Assembly: GCA_945917765.1 (NCBI GenBank)
Contig: CAMEHU010000002.1
Span: forward strand, 1 to 64,000
DNA: 64,000 nt
Source of the DNA: an uncultured Lachnospiraceae bacterium
Lineage (GTDB): Bacteria; Bacillota; Clostridia; TANB77; CAG-508
Direction: 5' to 3'
In this document: one piece after another, positions 43,383-51,481 of the stretch
How the letters are laid out: every line of letters begins with the position of its first letter
Position numbering within the stretch: the first letter of the stretch is position 1
Notes under the pieces: model-generated
Seen by the model: only the letters and a program-made list of their open reading frames with translations
Database searches by the model: none
Told to the model about the DNA's origin: nothing
Program-made: the position numbers and the translations under genes

Positions 43383-44675
43383 TTATTGAAGTTTTGTTCC
43401 GCATTCACCGCAGAATTTTGCTCCTTCATTTATTTTTGTTCCACAATTTGGACAAACATCTGCTTTTGGTTCTGGTTTCTTTGTTCCACATTCTCCACAG
43501 AATTTTCCTGTAGCTGTGTTTCCACATGTTGGGCAAACCCAACCATTTGCTGTATTTTCAGCATTTGCTGTTACTTCATTGTTGTTAGTTACTGGTGTTT
43601 CTTCAACTGCTGGCTCTTGTGCAGGTGCTGGTTGCTCTACTGGTGCAACTGGTTCTTGTTGTTGTACTGGCGCTTGATTAGCTTGAGGTTGATATGCTGT
43701 TTGTGCTGGATTGAAAGCGTTTTGCATTACTGCATTTCCCATTCCTCCAGTTGCCATATTCATCATACCAAGTCCCATAAATCCATTAGCTGCCCCATTT
43801 GCATTGCTTGCTGCTTTTTCCATAACATCAAGCACACGACCTTGTTGCATTCTTGAATTTGAATTATGTTCATATTCTTCAATTTTTCTTTCAGAATCTG
43901 GATCTAATGTAACTGATTCAACTGAGAATACTTCTATTTGTAAACCTCTTCTTCTAACTGGTTCATCAAATACTTTTTCATCCATCATTTGTTTAATTTC
44001 ATCTGTATTACTTGGTAATTCTAAAACAGGTATTTTGTGTACAGAATTTCCTAATTCGTTTAATACATTTTGGAATACTGCTACAACTTCTGAACGAATT
44101 TGCTCTGTTAAGTCAGATACTCTATATGTATTTGCTGTTCCAGCTATATTATTCATAAATAATGCAGGATTTACTAATCTAAATGTATATGTACCAAAAC
44201 ATTTAACTTTTAAAGCTAAAGGTGTTATTTGTCCTGTAATTTCATTTGCTATTGCATGTGACCAATCTTGATATGGGATTGGTGCTGGTGTTCCAAATTT
44301 ATTTTTTATAATTTCTTTTATATTAAAGAAGAATACACATTGTTCTTTAGCAGATTGACCATTATATGTAAATCTTTGCCACATTTCTTTAAATACTGCA
44401 CCAAATTGTCCAGCAAAAAATGATGGAGTTGATGATGTATCAAATGTGTAAAAACCATCTTCAGCTGTTGCATCTAAAACTCTACCATTATCATATATAA
44501 CAGCACATTGTCCTGGTGCTACTATAATTGTACTTTTGTTTGTTATAACACCTGTTGGTGTTGTTTTCTTAACCATTAAAATATCGTTTCCTAAATCTTC
44601 ACATCTTATTGCTTCTTTCCATTGATCATGCATTGTGCTTCCAATTGCACTTGTTGCTGCTTTAATTAATCCCAT
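43383..44675 (-). CDS. SPFH-domain protein with C-terminal zinc ribbons (YdjI-like)
   Basis: A 430-residue protein. The N-terminal two-thirds is an SPFH/virion-core-like domain (MGLIKAATSAIGSTMHDQWKE start, IIVAPGQCAVIYDNGRV), followed by a helical part, a Pro/Gln/Ala-rich linker and two Cys4 ribbons (CPTCGNTATGKFCGECG and CPNCGTKINEGAKFCGECG). In Bacillus the relative YdjI acts in a membrane-stress operon with PspA. AGGAGG is eight bases from the ATG. Confidence 0.85.
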   Translation of the reverse strand: MGLIKAATSAIGSTMHDQWKEAIRCEDLGNDILMVKKTTPTGVITNKSTIIVAPGQCAVIYDNGRVLDATAEDGFYTFDTSSTPSFFAGQFGAVFKEMWQRFTYNGQSAKEQCVFFFNIKEIIKNKFGTPAPIPYQDWSHAIANEITGQITPLALKVKCFGTYTFRLVNPALFMNNIAGTANTYRVSDLTEQIRSEVVAVFQNVLNELGNSVHKIPVLELPSNTDEIKQMMDEKVFDEPVRRRGLQIEVFSVESVTLDPDSERKIEEYEHNSNSRMQQGRVLDVMEKAASNANGAANGFMGLGMMNMATGGMGNAVMQNAFNPAQTAYQPQANQAPVQQQEPVAPVEQPAPAQEPAVEETPVTNNNEVTANAENTANGWVCPTCGNTATGKFCGECGTKKPEPKADVCPNCGTKINEGAKFCGECGTKLQ

Positions 44676-44814
44676 AATTTTTACCTCCTAAAATTATTAC
44701 TTGCATATAATTATACAATATTTTTCTGATTTCTTCAATAAATTTAATATATTTTTATTGAACTTTTGTAAAATTATATTTTCATTTTTTACTTTTCAAA
44801 AATTTTATAATTAT

Positions 44815-45585
44815 CTAAAAATTCTTATAATCTTCATCATATGAAACCATATACCAATTTTTTAAATTTATTGGTTTTATATAAGTTCCACAATACTCAC
44901 AATTTCCTGCTCCAAATTTATTTAATGGTGCTCCACAATTTGGACAGCTTATCATATATGCTTTTTGATTATATTTAAATTTTGTTTCATCATATACATA
45001 CACAAATTTTGTTGTATATCTTGTTTCTCTTTTTAACCCTGAATAATATTTTTTTACATTTTTATCACTATCATTTATATAATTATAACCAACTGTACTT
45101 GAAAGTGTAATTGTAGCTTTTCCATCTGTTTTTGAATAATCTTTTATTGCATGTCTATGAAATTGGACATTATCATATTTTATAGTAATATTATTATTTT
45201 TTATATCTTGAACTTTATCTCTTATTGTAGAATACATATAAATTAAATCATTATCATTTTTTATTTTTTCAACAGATTTATCTTCTATAGCATTAAATAT
45301 ACTCATCAAATTTTTCTCTGCTTTGCTATATAAAAAATCTTTATTAAAATCTCCAAAATCTCTTATAATTGATGATTCAATTAATTTTGTGATTCCTCCA
45401 ACATTTTTTTCTCTTGTATATTCTTCTCGTTTTAAATCCTTCATATTTTTTGCCGCTTCTTTGATTTCCTTCATTCCAACAGGTCCAACTACGCTTCTAA
45501 CTTTTGCATATATTACAAACGCTATTATTCCTATACCTGCAACTATACCCAAGCAAGCACCTAAAAATCCTAATACAAAACCCAT
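44815..45585 (-). CDS. Membrane-anchored Tim44-like/zinc-ribbon protein
   Basis: A 256-residue protein: an N-terminal membrane helix, a charged linker, a Tim44-like domain and a Cys4 ribbon (CPNCGAPLNKFGAGNCEYC). It is upstream of the SPFH gene on the same strand and shares its domain plan with two proteins at 40-41.7 kb. The AGGAGG lies far from the ATG, with AAGGAAATTCCTT between, so its translation may depend on local folding. Confidence 0.75.
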   Translation of the reverse strand: MGFVLGFLGACLGIVAGIGIIAFVIYAKVRSVVGPVGMKEIKEAAKNMKDLKREEYTREKNVGGITKLIESSIIRDFGDFNKDFLYSKAEKNLMSIFNAIEDKSVEKIKNDNDLIYMYSTIRDKVQDIKNNNITIKYDNVQFHRHAIKDYSKTDGKATITLSSTVGYNYINDSDKNVKKYYSGLKRETRYTTKFVYVYDETKFKYNQKAYMISCPNCGAPLNKFGAGNCEYCGTYIKPINLKNWYMVSYDEDYKNF

Positions 45586-45667
45586 ATTAATTTTAAGGAA
45601 TTTCCTTAATGCCTCCTTTCTTTAAACTATACTAATATATTATATTTTTTTGCAAATATTGTCAAAT

Positions 45668-45755
45668 AAAAAAAGATACAATATGTATTATAGAATCCAT
45701 TTTTTATAATGCTTTAAAATGTTGTAATTTTGGAATAACACATATTATATCTTTT
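45668..45755 (-). other. Long-armed hairpin region
   Basis: AAAAAGATACAATATGT and ACATATTATATCTTTT can pair across about 55 bases. It follows the repeat-protein gene and may terminate its transcript. Confidence 0.4.
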
Positions 45756-45767
45756 ATATATTATTTT

Positions 45768-47219
45768 TTATTCTTCAGCTTTTAAATACTTGACAAAACT
45801 TGTTACACCTATCATTGAGAAAAATACAATTCCCACAATTAATCCTGTATTATTAGCACCTGTTTGTGGAATTTCTTTTACAGCTTTATCTGCATAATTA
45901 TCATTGTTAGTCATACTATTTTTTACATCATTGTTAGCTTCATTTCCTTTTAGAAGTACATTATTTTCTAATAATTCTGTTTTGTTTGTTGTATTATCTG
46001 CTGATTTTTTTTCAGCTGAATTATTTGGCAATAACTCTTTATAATCATTGCTGTTGTTATTATTGTTATTATTGCTGTTGTTATTGTCTATACTATTTCC
46101 ACTATTATTGCTCTCTTTATTATCCTTTTTATTATTGCTATCATTTTGATTGATATTGTTTTGAATAATATCATTATTTTTTCTTTCTAGTAAAGATTTT
46201 AGATTATTTTCAATTAATTCAAATTTATTTTTTGTTTTTGAATTATCCTCTTTATTTTCGTTATTAGTAACTTCATTATTTATTTCTTCAACAATATCTT
46301 GATATTCATCATTATTGTTTTTATCTTCTTTTTTTATGTCAATAACCATAGGTTTATCATCTTCTGATACTTCCACATTTTGCTTTTCTTTTACTTGCTC
46401 TTGATTTTTATTTTCTTCTTGTTTCTTTGCTTCTTCTTGTTTTCTTGCTTCCTCTTGTTTTCTTGCTTCCTCTTGTTTCTTTGCTTCTTCTTGTTTTCTT
46501 GCTTCTTCTTGTTTTCTTGCTTCCTCTTGTTTCTTTGCTTCTTCTTGTTTTCTTGCTTCTTCTTGTTTCTTTGCTTCTTCTTGTTTTCTTGCTTCTTCTT
46601 GTTTCTTTGCTTCTTCTTGTTTTCTTGCTTCTTCTTGTTTTCTTGCTTCTTCTTGTTTCTTTGCTTCCTCTTGTTTTCTTGCTTCCTCTTCTTTATTTAT
46701 TTCATTTTGTTCTTGATTTCCAGCAATCTCTTCTTTAACTTCTTCGCCTAATTCATTTTTATCAACTTCAACAACTTCTCCAATAGTACGAGATGCTACT
46801 AAAGCTTTTATATACTCTTCAACACCATCTTCATTTTTTTGTTTTATTATAACTACTGCATAATATTTACCTGGTTTATTAATTTTAATTGTATCTTTTA
46901 TTGTTGTTGAATTAATTGTTACAACATCTTTGATTGCATTTTCAATACACCAATATGCTAAATCATCAATATTATTTTTTGAAGGAACAGGTTTATCTGT
47001 TGATACCCAAAATAATAAACTATTCATATATTTTTCTGATATTGAACCATTTGCAGTTATTTCTTTTGTGTCAGGATTATATTCTGTTGACAAATTTGCA
47101 ATTTGTTCTGTTGTATCTGCTATTGACAACATTGGTAATATCAGATTAGCTACTAACATAAAAACAATTGTCATTGATATAATTGCTGTGTACTTATACA
47201 TTTTTTTATTTAATTCCAT
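45768..47219 (-). CDS. Sortase-anchored surface protein with KQEEA repeats
   Basis: A 483-residue wall protein. A signal peptide (MYKYTAIISMTIVFML region) and a folded domain of about 130 residues come first. Fifteen hexapeptide units of (R/K)KQEEA form a probable extended helix, then a long Asn/Lys/Ser low-complexity stalk, and the anchor IPQTGANNTG, a membrane helix and KYLKAEE. ATG at 47219 follows AAGGAGG. The substrate sortase is not next to it. Function unknown; the design suggests a stalked adhesin. Confidence 0.82.
   Translation of the reverse strand: MELNKKMYKYTAIISMTIVFMLVANLILPMLSIADTTEQIANLSTEYNPDTKEITANGSISEKYMNSLLFWVSTDKPVPSKNNIDDLAYWCIENAIKDVVTINSTTIKDTIKINKPGKYYAVVIIKQKNEDGVEEYIKALVASRTIGEVVEVDKNELGEEVKEEIAGNQEQNEINKEEEARKQEEAKKQEEARKQEEARKQEEAKKQEEARKQEEAKKQEEARKQEEAKKQEEARKQEEARKQEEAKKQEEARKQEEARKQEEAKKQEENKNQEQVKEKQNVEVSEDDKPMVIDIKKEDKNNNDEYQDIVEEINNEVTNNENKEDNSKTKNKFELIENNLKSLLERKNNDIIQNNINQNDSNNKKDNKESNNSGNSIDNNNSNNNNNNNSNDYKELLPNNSAEKKSADNTTNKTELLENNVLLKGNEANNDVKNSMTNNDNYADKAVKEIPQTGANNTGLIVGIVFFSMIGVTSFVKYLKAEE
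46423..46692. repeat. 18-base tandem repeat encoding (R/K)KQEEA
   Basis: Fifteen tandem 18-base units inside the surface protein gene, alternating two main variants (GCTTCTTCTTGTTTTCTT and GCTTCTTCTTGTTTCTTT on the plus strand). Copy number is likely to vary by slippage. Confidence 0.92.
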
Positions 47220-47349
47220 AAATAAATCCTCCTTTTTTATAACGACTGCGAATATTATAACATATTTTTCCAGTATTTTCAAGGATTTTTGAATATTTAA
47301 CCTATTTGTATGCCATTTTACACTTTATATAAAATTTTATATTTTTCTA

Positions 47350-47378
47350 TTGACTTTTTATTTCTTTTTTGTTATTAT
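47350..47378 (+). promoter_or_regulatory. Promoter of the tRNA pair
   Basis: TTGACT, a 17-base spacer and TATTAT, ending 24 bases before tRNA-Gly. Confidence 0.6.
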
Positions 47379-47402
47379 AACTATTGTTACTAGCAAACAT
47401 AT

Positions 47403-47476
47403 GCAGGTATAGTTTAGTGGTAAAACAAAACCTTGCCAAGGTTTAGTTACGGGTCCGATTCCCGTTACCTGCTCCA
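47403..47476 (+). tRNA. tRNA-Gly (anticodon GCC)
   Basis: Acceptor GCAGGTA/TACCTGC, D-arm AGTTTAGTGGTAAAAC, anticodon stem AAACC/GGTTT with loop TTGCCAA, T-arm GGTCCGATTCCC, discriminator T and encoded CCA. The anticodon loop reads GCC. The T-loop starts TCC rather than TTC. Confidence 0.95.
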
Positions 47477-47532
47477 GTTTTTATATTATTTTGGTACTAA
47501 AATAATATATTTAACATATAATTTAATAACAC

Positions 47533-47606
47533 GGCGATATAGCCAAGTGGTAAGGCACGAGTCTGCAAAACTCTGATCCCCGGTTCGAATCCGGGTGTCG
47601 CCTCCA
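47533..47606 (+). tRNA. tRNA-Cys (anticodon GCA)
   Basis: Acceptor GGCGATA/TGTCGCC (one G-T pair), D-arm AGCCAAGTGGTAAGGC, anticodon stem GAGT/ACTC with CTGCAAA, T-arm CGGTTCGAATCCG, discriminator T, encoded CCA. Follows tRNA-Gly by 56 bases. Confidence 0.95.
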
Positions 47607-47612
47607 AAATTA

Positions 47613-47641
47613 AAGATGCTGATTTTTCAGCATCTTTTTTA
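47613..47641 (+). terminator. Terminator of the tRNA pair
   Basis: Stem AAAGATGCTGA/TCAGCATCTTT with TTTTTT following. Confidence 0.9.
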
Positions 47642-47745
47642 TTCTAAAAATTTCTATATTGCTAAAAATTGAACCATTGCAATTAAGCAATAGTTCAATT
47701 TTTAAATAACTCTCTTATTTCGCTTTTAAATATTTCATCTACAAA

Positions 47746-48441
47746 TTAATCTTCAGCTTTATTTAAAAACTTAAATACAAAAGCAGCTAAAGCAGAACCA
47801 ACAAATGGTGCTACAATAAATACCCAAACTTGTTTTAATGCTTCTCCACCTAAGAAAATAGCTGGTGCTAAACTTCTAGCTGGGTTAACAGATGTTCCTG
47901 TTAATGGAATACCTATAATATGTACAAATGCTAAAGTTAAACCTATTACAATTCCTGCAACAGCACTTTTATTAGCATCTGATGTTACACCTAAAATTGT
48001 GTAAATGAAAACAAATGTTAAAATAATTTCAACTAATATAGCTCCACCCATATTTAATCCAACAGCTGAAGCATCACCAAATCCATTTGCTCCTAAGCTT
48101 TCTACTCCTAAATTTGACCATGAACCAATTGCATATAAAATTCCAATTCCTGCTATAGCTCCAATAACTTGTGCTATTACATATCCTATAAAGTCTTTTA
48201 CATCCATTTTTTTGTTAATTAACATTGCAAGTGACACTGCTGGATTGATATGGCATCCTGAAATATTTCCAATTACATAGGCCATAGCAACAATTGATAA
48301 TCCAAAAGCCATAGCAATTGTTAATACTCCTGTAAATCCTAATCCTAATCCAGATGTTGCTCCACCTGTTACTACAGCTGTTCCACATCCAAATAAAACT
48401 AATACAGCTGTTCCAATAAATTCACAAAGATATTTTTTCAT
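47746..48441 (-). CDS. Aquaporin (MIP family)
   Basis: A 231-residue channel with six membrane helices and the two pore half-helices HINPAVSLAM and SVNPARSLAP. Short loops and the NPARSLAP form resemble water-selective AqpZ rather than the glycerol facilitator, but selectivity is inferred. AGGAGG precedes the ATG. Confidence 0.92.
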   Translation of the reverse strand: MKKYLCEFIGTAVLVLFGCGTAVVTGGATSGLGLGFTGVLTIAMAFGLSIVAMAYVIGNISGCHINPAVSLAMLINKKMDVKDFIGYVIAQVIGAIAGIGILYAIGSWSNLGVESLGANGFGDASAVGLNMGGAILVEIILTFVFIYTILGVTSDANKSAVAGIVIGLTLAFVHIIGIPLTGTSVNPARSLAPAIFLGGEALKQVWVFIVAPFVGSALAAFVFKFLNKAED

Positions 48442-48470
48442 AAATTTTCCTCCTTTATTTTTATAATTGT

Positions 48471-48499
48471 ATTATATTTCTATTATTTATATGTGTCAA
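48471..48499 (-). promoter_or_regulatory. Aquaporin promoter
   Basis: On the minus strand: TTGACA, a 17-base spacer and a consensus TATAAT, followed by AGGAGG and the aquaporin ATG. Confidence 0.85.
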
Positions 48500-48870
48500 T
48501 GTTTTTTATAAATTCAAAAGTTGATTTAAAGGTGTTTAACTTTTATCTTAACAATTTTTAGACCCACCAAAAAAAACTGCTACCCTCCCGTCTTTAGAGT
48601 AGCCAAAGTCATATAATTATGTAGCTTTTAAAAATATATTCATACGAAGTAGAGTGCGCCGTTTGGCGGCTATTTTTGTAAGCTATCCCCAAAACCATTT
48701 ACTTTTTCAATAATTTATGATATACTTTCAAGTACATTTTTTATCACAAATAATATAATATATTGTATATTATTAACATTTTTCCCACAAATTACAGGTT
48801 TATTTTTCAACCAATATAATGTATAATGTTAATAGGAATACTAATTCGTTTTTATGTTAGGAGGACTACT
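48500..48870. other. Intergenic region between aquaporin and mecA
   Basis: No gene is visible. It holds a small hairpin with GCTAC/GTAGC arms near 48575-48602, a segment GTAGCC..AAAG..CATA that resembles one near 50795, and two TATAAT boxes (48817 and 48824) that could start mecA. Confidence 0.5.
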
Positions 48871-49509
48871 ATGAAATTTGAAAAACTTAATGAAAACAAA
48901 ATAAGAATAACTTTAAATAATCAAGATTTGATTGAAAAGAATATAGATTTCCACTCATTTATGTCAAATTCAAAAGAATCTCAAAATTTGTTCTTAGACA
49001 TGTTAGATGAAGCCGAGAAAAAAGTGGGATTTGTTACAAAAGACTATAAACTACGTATTGAAGCATTAGCTATGTCTGATGGCAATTTTATATTAACAAT
49101 AACAAGATTTGGAAAAAGTGTTGATACAAATACTAAAACACCTAAAAATAAACAATTGAAGATAAAAAGGAAAAATTTTGATGAAATTTCAGAACAATTA
49201 ATTTATAAATTTAGCAATTTTGATAATTTCTGTAATTTTGCAGATTTTATTTCAAAATCTAGTAATTTTAATAATATAGCCAAAAATATAGTTTTATATT
49301 ATTACCATGATTCTTATTATTTATATATTTCTAAAATCAATTCTGAAAATACAAACATAAAAAAATTATATACTTTAATTACTGAATTTGGTACATATAT
49401 TGGTAATTCAGATATTATGGCTCGAAAACTTAATGAATGTGGAAAACTAATTCTTAAAAATAATGCAATAAAAAATTGCGTTAAGTATTTTTCTACTTCC
49501 AAAAATTAG
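48871..49509 (+). CDS. mecA: MecA-like adaptor protein
   Basis: A 212-residue adaptor that hands substrates to ClpC. The N-terminal MKFEKLNENKIRITL and the segment DMLDEAEKKVGF, then EALAMSDGNFILTITR, follow the MecA pattern; the C-terminal domain matches the ClpC-binding half in position. ATG at 48871 lies just after AGGAGG; the open frame extends 15 codons upstream. Confidence 0.85.
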   Translation: MKFEKLNENKIRITLNNQDLIEKNIDFHSFMSNSKESQNLFLDMLDEAEKKVGFVTKDYKLRIEALAMSDGNFILTITRFGKSVDTNTKTPKNKQLKIKRKNFDEISEQLIYKFSNFDNFCNFADFISKSSNFNNIAKNIVLYYYHDSYYLYISKINSENTNIKKLYTLITEFGTYIGNSDIMARKLNECGKLILKNNAIKNCVKYFSTSKN

Positions 49510-49584
49510 TAGTGAAATTTCAACTTACTTTATAGTGTAATTTTCAATTAAAACAAATTACATATTATGTATTATAATCAAAAC

Positions 49585-49629
49585 AAAAAACATCAAATTA
49601 TTAATAATTCTAATAATTTGATGTTTTTT
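49585..49629. terminator. Bidirectional terminator
   Basis: The stem AAAACATCAAATTATTA with complement lies between the convergent mecA and M23 peptidase genes. Confidence 0.85.
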
Positions 49630-49659
49630 ATTTTTATATATGCTTTTATAATTTACTAT

Positions 49660-50679
49660 TTAATAAACATAATTTTGTGGATTTTGAGCTGTTCCATTAA
49701 TTCTAACCTCTAGATGTAAATGTGGTCCTGTTGAATTTCCTGTACTACCAACTGCAGCTATAGTTTGTCCTTGTGAAACATATGAACCAACTGAACAATT
49801 CAATCTACTACAATGTGCATAATATGTTTGCACTCCATTAGCATGTGTTACAATAAGTAAATTTCCATAGCTATAATGATATCCTGCATATGTAACTGTT
49901 CCATCAGCCGCAGCTCTAATAGGAGTTCCGTTTGGAGCTGCTATATCAAGTCCTGTATGATAATATGAACGTTGGTATCCATATCTACATGAAATTCTAC
50001 CATTTACAGGCTGAATTAATGAAATACCTATATCAACCCTATTTCCTGGACTATTTACATTTTTTGAAGAACCAATTGACCCATTTGATTTTGAATAAGT
50101 AACGGTTTTCTTAACAACAACAGGTTCTGGCTTTTTCTCATATAAACCTTCAACACATGTATCAACATTAGCAAATTCTACAATATTGGTATCATATTTT
50201 TCAACTGTTGTAATTTTGTCTAAGTTATTTGTGTTTTTTTCTTTTAACTTATTCATAATTTCTTCAGTTTCTTGATATGTAGCAAGATTGTACTTTTCTT
50301 CTCCATTTAATATCATAGTATAATATTTATAATATGATACACCTGTTCCAATTATTTTATCATATATTTCTTCATCATTTGTTTCAACTTCTCTTTTTAA
50401 TAAACACATTTCATATTTTGGCATGCTCTGAATTTGCACAAATGCAACATTTGCATCTCCATTTCCATTAGCAATATACTCATTAATTTTCGCTTGTAAT
50501 TTTCCTTTGTTATTTATATATCCTAGGAATTCTCCATTATATATTACTTCATATGTAGGTTTATAAAACATCAATATTGCACCTACTACCAAAAGAATTG
50601 ATATACTAACTAGCACGATAATTTTCATCCAAATACGTAAATGTATTATTCCTTTTTTTATCTTACTAATATGAAACAC
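49660..50679 (-). CDS. M23 peptidoglycan endopeptidase
   Basis: A 339-residue membrane-anchored peptidase. A membrane helix near residues 20-42 is followed by an extracellular region, and a LytM/M23 domain at the C-terminus with the first zinc His and Asp in HTGLDIAAPNGTP, then THANGVQTYYAHCS and GPHLHLEVRING. It likely cuts cell-wall cross-bridges or acts in sporulation. The start is GTG, with GAGGAG close by; spacing is short. Confidence 0.88.
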   Translation of the reverse strand: MFHISKIKKGIIHLRIWMKIIVLVSISILLVVGAILMFYKPTYEVIYNGEFLGYINNKGKLQAKINEYIANGNGDANVAFVQIQSMPKYEMCLLKREVETNDEEIYDKIIGTGVSYYKYYTMILNGEEKYNLATYQETEEIMNKLKEKNTNNLDKITTVEKYDTNIVEFANVDTCVEGLYEKKPEPVVVKKTVTYSKSNGSIGSSKNVNSPGNRVDIGISLIQPVNGRISCRYGYQRSYYHTGLDIAAPNGTPIRAAADGTVTYAGYHYSYGNLLIVTHANGVQTYYAHCSRLNCSVGSYVSQGQTIAAVGSTGNSTGPHLHLEVRINGTAQNPQNYVY

Positions 50680-50852
50680 TCTCCTCTCTGATTTATTATA
50701 TTCTATACTATTTTTTCACATAAATCAACAGAGTAAATAAAATTTTTAAATGAAACGTTTGGAAATTAATTTAGAAAAGTTCCAACCGCAGAGTAGCCCA
50801 AGGCATAGAATTATGTATGCCTTGGGCGCCTCTCTAATAGCTCACAAAAAAA

Positions 50853-51095
50853 CTATTGTAACTCATTTTTTACATTTTGAATTTCAGTAACACTTGCAGG
50901 TTGAGCAGATTTATAATATCCCTTTGTTTGAGCTACTTTAAATAATTCATATTGAAAACTTTCATCATTATTTCTTATTTGTTGTATAGTTTGTCTTAAT
51001 TGCATATTTTCTGTTTCAGAAATAACTGTTTGATATGTTGTAAGTTCAGATTTTACTCCACTTAAAATATCATTAACCATTGTTTTTTCATCCAT
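50853..51095 (-). CDS. CotF-like spore coat protein
   Basis: An 80-residue CotF-family protein: DEKTMVNDILSGVKSELTTY start, a helix pair, and YELFKVAQTKGYY near the end, the usual short coat-protein form. It is 23 bases from the related upstream gene and probably co-transcribed in the mother cell. Confidence 0.8.
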   Translation of the reverse strand: MDEKTMVNDILSGVKSELTTYQTVISETENMQLRQTIQQIRNNDESFQYELFKVAQTKGYYKSAQPASVTEIQNVKNELQ

Positions 51096-51117
51096 TATAT
51101 TTTCCTCCTAATATTAA

Positions 51118-51306
51118 TTAATTGTTTAAAAAAGACATTAATTTTTGTTTAGTATTTAATGAATCTTGTGCTGATTTTGTAAAGATTTGTTTAATTTGTG
51201 GATCAACAGCTTGTGATGCATATGTGTTCAATTTTTGGTATGAAGTTTCATGTGTGCCAATTAAATGTCTTAAATTTTGAAGTTCTACTTGTGATAAATT
51301 AGCCAT
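51118..51306 (-). CDS. Coat-type small helical protein
   Basis: A 62-residue helical protein starting MANLSQVELQNLRHLIG, with HETSYQKLNTYA and a C-terminal helix. It resembles the first half of CotF-family coat proteins and lies just upstream of one. ATG at 51306 has AAAGGAC ten bases upstream. Confidence 0.65.
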   Translation of the reverse strand: MANLSQVELQNLRHLIGTHETSYQKLNTYASQAVDPQIKQIFTKSAQDSLNTKQKLMSFLNN

Positions 51307-51396
51307 TTTACACCAGTCCTTTCTTATTAAATTTATATAGTAATTATTTACATTTATTTTGTTTTTATTCATTTTTTTATTATTTGATTATAATAT

Positions 51397-51442
51397 AAAA
51401 AAACAATTAATATAAGTATTTAACTTAAATTAATTGTCTTTT
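51397..51442 (-). terminator. Terminator of pcrA
   Basis: On the minus strand GACAATTAAT pairs with ATTAATTG, followed by TTTTTTT. Confidence 0.8.
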
Positions 51443-51481
51443 CTTTTATCTATATTCTCCAATATTTAACCCCATATAATT

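Noticed and set aside
46423..46692. Regular 18-base repeats that look at first like a CRISPR array
   Set aside because: Units are contiguous without spacers and encode an in-frame KQEEA repeat in a surface protein.
46380..46751. Leucine/phenylalanine-rich plus-strand reading frames across the repeat
   Set aside because: They are antisense images of the KQEEA repeat, without ribosome binding sites.
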